A stretch of 9,650 bases of DNA from Desulfocicer vacuolatum DSM 3385 (GTDB lineage Bacteria > Desulfobacterota > Desulfobacteria > Desulfobacterales > SURF-7), in the NCBI GenBank assembly GCA_945870015.1, contig CAMBQS010000100.1:1-9650 (forward strand), in the 5' to 3' direction. Below are positions 7,601 to 9,650 of this stretch, piece by piece. The position numbers and the translations under genes were made by a program. Each line of letters starts with the position of its first letter. Within the stretch, counting starts at the first letter, position 1. The notes below the pieces were generated by a model, which searched no databases, was not told the DNA's origin, and saw nothing but the letters and a program-made list of their open reading frames with translations.

Positions 7601-8063
7601 TCAAGGCGCTGATGGCATTTTGAAAGTCATTGTTGCGACTGAAGGCGATTCCTTTTGCAAGCCATTCGTCAAAGCTGAGTTCTTCATTCGGTCTGGCGGC
7701 AGGGGATTCTTTTTTTTGATTCTCTACGGCAATTCGTTTGTGGTAGGATACAGCCGTATTTCTCGGATTGATTTCCTGTGCCATGTCAAAATCCGCGATA
7801 GCGCGTTTGAAATCTCCTTTTTTACTCCATGCGATTCCCCGGTTTTGATATGCATTATCCATGCGGGGGTTTATTTCCAGAGCCCGGTTGAAACATTCTA
7901 TGGCTTGATCAAAATTCCCCTTTTTCCCCATGAGGATACCTTGTTTCAACCAATCTTTTGCGGTCAACTGTTTTTCCGTCTGCGCCTGAGAGATGTTTGC
8001 ATCAAAAAAGGTGATCTGGAAGACCGCATAAAAAACAGCCAGTACTGAAAGATATCGGATCAT
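4605..8063 (-). CDS. Very large exported TPR-repeat protein (~1152 residues)
   Basis: The product is an exported scaffold built of tetratricopeptide repeats. After a short hydrophobic N-terminus (MIRYLSVLAVFYAVFQITFF) and a probable cleavage near SQA-QT, almost all of the protein consists of 34-residue units following Y-x-x-RG-x-AW-x-KKG-D-x-x-x-AI-x-DYNKAI-x-INP. I count 28 clear repeats: two at 7761-7967, five at 7167-7679, three at 6681-6986, sixteen unbroken at 4980-6614 and two at 4689-4886. Between the blocks lie degenerate or Ser/Lys/Thr-rich linkers. The tail is Lys-rich (SPPKENGS). There is no second transmembrane helix or enzyme domain. TPR superhelices bind peptides or proteins, so the likely role is a periplasmic or surface assembly platform; the partner is unknown. 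The start at 8063 is chosen because GAGG lies 6 nt upstream. An ATG at 8075 would add four residues but has no ribosome-binding site. The gene stands alone and converges on the LUD gene. Confidence 0.92.
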   Translation of the reverse strand: MIRYLSVLAVFYAVFQITFFDANISQAQTEKQLTAKDWLKQGILMGKKGNFDQAIECFNRALEINPRMDNAYQNRGIAWSKKGDFKRAIADFDMAQEINPRNTAVSYHKRIAVENQKKESPAARPNEELSFDEWLAKGIAFSRNNDFQNAISALSVAIDISPRSTNAYRERGIAWDKKGDYKQAIEDYSKILEIDPQDSIIFCYRGVAKDKLGELDQAIEDYNQALSINPKYYEAYTYRGIAWFKKGDFDQAIEDYNKAIIINPEYDDAYSFRGLAWSKKGDADKALIDYNKAIQINPDAAKAIDFKSQSSEKKVALSQDAKNINTALTIHPKQEQEITKGKQNEAIADLNKVIPIQPGAYQSNLQLGIAWAKKKDPTKAIDYFTKAIQENPDSPEAYTYRGSMWAELDDPDQAMKDYDQALLIDPLYTEALTQRGILWGKMGDLDRAVLDYNKALAINRGETVEETTPVVAGDKMDSSDKGSIQAKIAFNSGIASGEKGDLDNAFKQFTKTIQIDPTFAKAYFNRGILLSQKGNHVQAITDLNKAIEIKPQYSKAYVERGIAWNRLNDYEQAIKDFNKAIELSPRSDDAYFNRGFSYQKKNNPEQALKDFSKTISINTRYTEAYNRRGIILNKNGDFTGALGDYNTAIDLNPEYGAAYFNRGFLYLGQNSLDKAIDDFSRAIELSPTLAISYVHRGVAWNKKGKPDQALKDINKALELTPEDPEAYYNRGIIFSEQKNYESALMDFSTALKINPDYAEVYNSRGEVWSEKNDTAKAMKDFNNALKLNPNLADAYCNRGVLWSRKNNDDNAILDFNKAISLDPDSSKSYYHRGMALNSKGLYYPAIADYNKAIQLNPKFAKAYNQRGISWDNKNNLRQAIADYTKSLEIDPKYAAGHFNRGLAYSKQEDHDKAIEDFSQAISIFPNHSLTYLQRGISWKKKEQYDKAINDFNKALEIDPLFANAFLQRGIAWGLKNNYKKAIQDYTEAIELQPQLGEAYYNRGLAWDYLGNKQNALADSTKAASLDSRFAVTSYDHSGQAGKENTETKKTRPINISKDAKELLNKGLAWDKQGKYDEAIEDYNKAIRIDPNFASAYFYKGLAQYNKGELKTALSDFQRALTLDPENNEYKRIVSSLNAKLKQDASPPKENGS
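4689..7967 (-). repeat. Tandem ~102-bp coding repeats (TPR units)
   Basis: Twenty-eight 34-codon units recur in register, with the longest unbroken run at 4980-6614 (16 units). The units are diverged at the DNA level, so they reflect old duplications rather than a recently expanded identical array. Interruptions lie at 7680-7760 (one eroded unit), 6987-7166 (about two eroded units), 6615-6680 (linker) and 4887-4979 (linker). Confidence 0.85.
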
Positions 8064-8140
8064 CTCCAACCTCATGTAAAAAGGGTAATGGTATTCAATA
8101 AGACAGTTCAGCCGCGATTATTATTGATTATGATTCATCA

Positions 8141-8146
8141 ATTATA
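8141..8146 (-). promoter_or_regulatory. Candidate -10 element of the TPR gene
   Basis: On the minus strand these bases read TATAAT, a perfect sigma70-type -10 hexamer, 77 nt before the chosen ATG at 8063. I could not find a good -35 hexamer at 16-18 bp. In this AT-rich sequence a chance match is quite possible. Confidence 0.3.
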
Positions 8147-8256
8147 CAAATAAAGAACGAAACAATCGGCTAACTTTTCGAAATCGTTATTTTAATATGT
8201 ACTGTTTTTATTTTACCGTATTATCACAGGTTTTTAAACAAGGCAAGTGAAGAACC

Positions 8257-8314
8257 CCGGGCAACCAATGGGCACTTTATTACTTTTTACGATTTTTTTT
8301 GCTGGTTTGCCCGG
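8257..8314. repeat. Inverted repeat CCGGGCAA/TTGCCCGG with 37-42-nt loop
   Basis: CCGGGCAACC (8257-8266) and GGTTTGCCCGG (8304-8314) form an 8-bp perfect stem that extends by two more pairs with one bulged T. The loop includes a run of eight T (8293-8300). The arms are GC-rich in an otherwise AT-rich region. It could be part of a small decayed element or an RNA hairpin; the role is unknown. Confidence 0.4.
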
Positions 8315-8358
8315 ACTGTATGGGTCTTCGGAAAAAAAAGTTACGAATCGTGAATAAG

Positions 8359-8378
8359 ATATACATTATAATGTATAT
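8359..8378. promoter_or_regulatory. 20-bp perfect palindrome, candidate operator
   Basis: The arm ATATACATTA (8359-8368) is followed directly by its exact reverse complement (8369-8378). It contains TATAAT at 8367-8372, so it could overlap a promoter. It lies about 300 nt before the PstS-like start, which is far for an operator of that gene unless the transcript has a long leader. The symmetry is seen directly; a regulatory role is inference. Confidence 0.35.
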
Positions 8379-8468
8379 TTTGATATTTACATCCACTTTA
8401 TATCGTGGTAGGAATTCATCGCGAAAAGCAAAATATAGAAACAGGAGTCAATTTCAAAAGTCTGTTGT

Positions 8469-8561
8469 TGTCGTTCCGGCGAAAGCCGGACACGAAGTAA
8501 AGCGTAACACTATCCAGTATTTTCAGTTCTTTTCTGGACATCGGATTTCGCCGGTGTGACG
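8469..8561. repeat. Degenerate REP/MITE-like palindromic element
   Basis: The left end has TCCGGC-GAAA-GCCGGA (8475-8490), a 6-bp hairpin with a GNRA-type loop. The right end (about 8540-8561) is the diverged reverse complement of 8469-8490, with about 16 of 22 positions matching, including CCGGCGAAA. An inner stem pairs TCCAG (8513-8517) with CTGGA (8534-8538). This layout resembles the dispersed proteobacterial repeat that reads roughly CGTCATTCCGGCGAAAGCCGGAATCCAG and folds back on itself. Only one copy is in the window, so repetition in the genome cannot be shown here. Confidence 0.6.
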
Positions 8562-8612
8562 CTTTTCAATCGTTTTGAAATTGGCTCACAGGTGTGGCCG
8601 ACACAGATATTG

Positions 8613-8628
8613 TTTGAATGGATTCAAA
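8613..8628. promoter_or_regulatory. 16-bp dyad upstream of the PstS-like gene
   Basis: TTTGAAT and ATTCAAA are exact inverted arms around GG, 45 nt before the ATG at 8674. The position suits an operator or a 5'-leader hairpin for the PstS-like/porin pair. It does not look like an E. coli PHO box, which is a direct repeat. Confidence 0.35.
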
Positions 8629-8673
8629 TCTTTTTCAGTCGTATCAACAATCAGGCAGATAGGGAGAGTAATT

Positions 8674-9117
8674 ATGAATTTTAATAAAATTACAGGATTG
8701 GTAACGGCTTTTATTGTCGGAATTTTTCTTTTAATTCCGTATGCAGGAGGTGCAGAGGATGTTGTAATTATCACCAATAAAAGTGTATCGGCGGATACAT
8801 TAAAAGAAGAGGATGTAAAAAATATTTTCATCGGAAAAATGACGAGCTGGAATGATAATCAGAAGATAAATTTTGTGATACTTCCAAATGGTGATGAAAT
8901 CCATAGGGCATTTTTGAAAAAATTTATCAAAAGAACACCGGAACAATACTCACGGTACTGGAAAAAACAGATATTTACGGGAAAGAGCAAAATCCCCAGA
9001 TCTTTTCAAACAGAGAAAGGCCTGCTCGAATATGTCGCGAGTACCAAGGGCGCAATCGGTTATGTTTCCACCGGCCAGATTACAGACGATATAAAAGTTC
9101 TTACGATTCAATTTTAA
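8674..9117 (+). CDS. Small PstS-like substrate-binding protein (phosphate ABC transporter family)
   Basis: The product is a 147-residue exported protein of the periplasmic PBP-like (PstS) superfamily. An N-terminal signal peptide (MNFNKITGLVTAFIVGIFLLIPYAGGA, cleavage about residue 27) precedes a single alpha/beta domain. Family hallmarks are the LKEEDVKNIFIGKMTSWNDNQKI block (43-65), the YSRYWKKQIFTGKSKIP segment (92-109) and GAIGYVSTG (127-135). Canonical PstS has two lobes and over 300 residues, so this is the short one-domain version. It may not bind phosphate by itself, and no pstCAB genes are in view. The start at 8674 has GGGAG 7 nt upstream; the longer frame from 8575 has no such site and would bury the signal peptide. 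The next gene encodes a porin-like protein 81 nt downstream, which suggests a shared envelope role in uptake or sensing of phosphate or another oxyanion. Confidence 0.85.
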   Translation: MNFNKITGLVTAFIVGIFLLIPYAGGAEDVVIITNKSVSADTLKEEDVKNIFIGKMTSWNDNQKINFVILPNGDEIHRAFLKKFIKRTPEQYSRYWKKQIFTGKSKIPRSFQTEKGLLEYVASTKGAIGYVSTGQITDDIKVLTIQF

Positions 9118-9198
9118 AAAATGACAATTCCCTATGGACATAAAACTCCGATCGAAGTATTTTCAGGAGTCAAAGAAGTGAAACGAGGAGGCCGAATA

Positions 9199-9650
9199 AT
9201 GAATATTATGAAAAAAATATTTTTTGTCATGATTTTGGTCCTGTCTGGTTTAGCAAACCAGGTACAGGCTATGGAATTTGATGATTTGGGTGGTATTGAC
9301 GTGCATGGGTTTATTTCTCAGGGGTACCTGCAAAGTGATGACAATAACTTTTTTGCGGATACGGAAAAAGGAACAACCCAATTTAATGAGATGGGCATCA
9401 ACTTTTCTGCGGATGTGACGGAAAAGCTCCGCTTGGGTGTTCAGTTTTTTGCCCATGATATTGGGAACATCGGTAACAATGATGTAACGCTCGACTGGGC
9501 GATTGCGGATTACAGGTGGCGTGACTGGTTGGGCCTTCGCGCCGGCAATATGAAATGGGTAAACGGTCTGTATAATGAATCCAGGGACGTTGATATGCTT
9601 CGCACACCGATTTTTCTTCCGCAGGGTGTTTATAATGAAGCATGGCGGGA
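9199..9650 (+). CDS. Porin-like outer-membrane protein, 3'-truncated by the window end
   Basis: One hundred and fifty codons are visible with no stop before the edge. The start ATG at 9199 follows a strong GAGGAGG (9185-9191) by 7 nt. The N-terminus is a signal peptide (MNIMKKIFFVMILVLSGLANQVQA, likely cut near residue 24). The mature part then alternates beta-strand-like stretches: IDVHGFISQGYLQSDDNN, FNEMGINFSADVTEKLRLGVQFFAHDIG, VTLDWAIADYRWRDWLGLRAGNMKW. The segment GLYNESRDVDMLRTPIFLPQGVY (about 123-145) has the R-D-[IV]-D-x-L-R...LPQ-x-VY pattern I associate with porin-like barrels encoded next to PstS-like proteins in Desulfobacterota. Its adjacency to the PstS-like gene suggests a solute channel paired with a periplasmic binder. 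The frame stays open in-phase back to an ATG at 9121, but using that would displace the signal peptide. Confidence 0.8.
   Translation, partial: MNIMKKIFFVMILVLSGLANQVQAMEFDDLGGIDVHGFISQGYLQSDDNNFFADTEKGTTQFNEMGINFSADVTEKLRLGVQFFAHDIGNIGNNDVTLDWAIADYRWRDWLGLRAGNMKWVNGLYNESRDVDMLRTPIFLPQGVYNEAWR

Larger units (their letters stand above)
8076..8673. other. ~600-nt AT-rich divergent intergenic region
   Basis: This separates the leftward TPR gene from the rightward PstS-like gene and holds no credible coding sequence. An 86-codon frame at 8299-8559 runs through the REP-like element and has no family features. From left to right I see a TATAAT reading on the minus strand (8141-8146), a long-armed inverted repeat (8257-8314), a 20-bp perfect palindrome (8359-8378), a REP/MITE-like palindromic element (8469-8561) and a 16-bp dyad (8613-8628). 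The promoters of both flanking genes are expected here. Confidence 0.5.

Noticed and set aside
7620..8048. 142-codon plus-strand frame opposite the TPR gene, and similar antisense frames elsewhere
   Set aside because: They mirror the repeat codons of the real gene, have no start signals, and give proteins with no recognisable motif.
4605..8063. Tandem ~102-bp periodicity as a CRISPR array or satellite DNA
   Set aside because: The period equals 34 codons, the frame is open throughout, and the units are diverged at DNA level while conserving TPR consensus residues. It is protein repeat structure.
8299..8559. Possible 86-residue small protein in the intergenic region
   Set aside because: Its C-terminal part (VVVPAKAGHE...) is simply the translation of the REP-like palindrome. 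It has no good ribosome-binding site and no recognisable family.
8575..8673. Longer N-terminus for the PstS-like protein
   Set aside because: It would place a basic 33-residue stretch before a clear signal peptide and read through the dyad at 8613-8628. The GGGAG site supports 8674.
9121..9198. In-frame extension of the porin-like gene to an ATG at 9121
   Set aside because: It would bury the signal peptide. GAGGAGG sits correctly for 9199 and no comparable site precedes 9121.

Overview
The window looks like chromosome from a Gram-negative, probably anaerobic bacterium. Two predicted outer-membrane beta-barrel proteins and several Sec-type signal peptides indicate a diderm envelope. A stand-alone LUD-domain protein with a cysteine-rich tail, a one-domain PstS-like protein followed by a porin-like gene, and a very long RG-type TPR protein are a combination I associate with sulfate-reducing Desulfobacterota. 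That assignment is inference from gene content; there is no rRNA or other marker gene here.

Left part (1-1726, + strand). The window opens inside a gene of unknown function, of which the last ~204 codons are visible. It ends at a strong 15-bp hairpin. Next comes a 330-residue secreted outer-membrane barrel with omptin-like sequence features. Its best start is a GTG at 734 rather than the upstream ATG, because that ATG lies inside the hairpin.

Middle (1989-4594, + strand). Three tightly packed genes form an evident operon: a GT4-type glycosyltransferase, a class I SAM-dependent methyltransferase (20-nt overlap) and a LUD/DUF162 protein (1-nt gap). The first two fit synthesis or decoration of a surface glycan or a glycosylated small molecule. 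The role of the LUD protein beside them is unclear.

Right-centre (4605-8063, - strand). One large gene encodes an exported protein of about 1150 residues that is almost entirely TPR solenoid: 28 clear 34-residue repeats, 16 of them in one unbroken run. Its 3' end converges on the LUD gene with only 10 nt between the stops.

Right end (8076-9650). A ~600-nt AT-rich intergenic region contains two near-perfect dyads, a longer inverted repeat, and a degenerate palindromic REP/MITE-like element with a CCGGCGAAAGCCGG core. After it lie a small PstS-like periplasmic phosphate-binding-family protein and the start of a porin-like outer-membrane protein that runs off the window. They plausibly work as an envelope pair for uptake or sensing of phosphate or another oxyanion.

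I found no tRNA, rRNA, CRISPR array, transposase or phage gene, and nothing that can be firmly called a new system. The items most worth following are the TPR solenoid, the glycosyltransferase-methyltransferase-LUD cassette and the structured intergenic region before the PstS-like gene.
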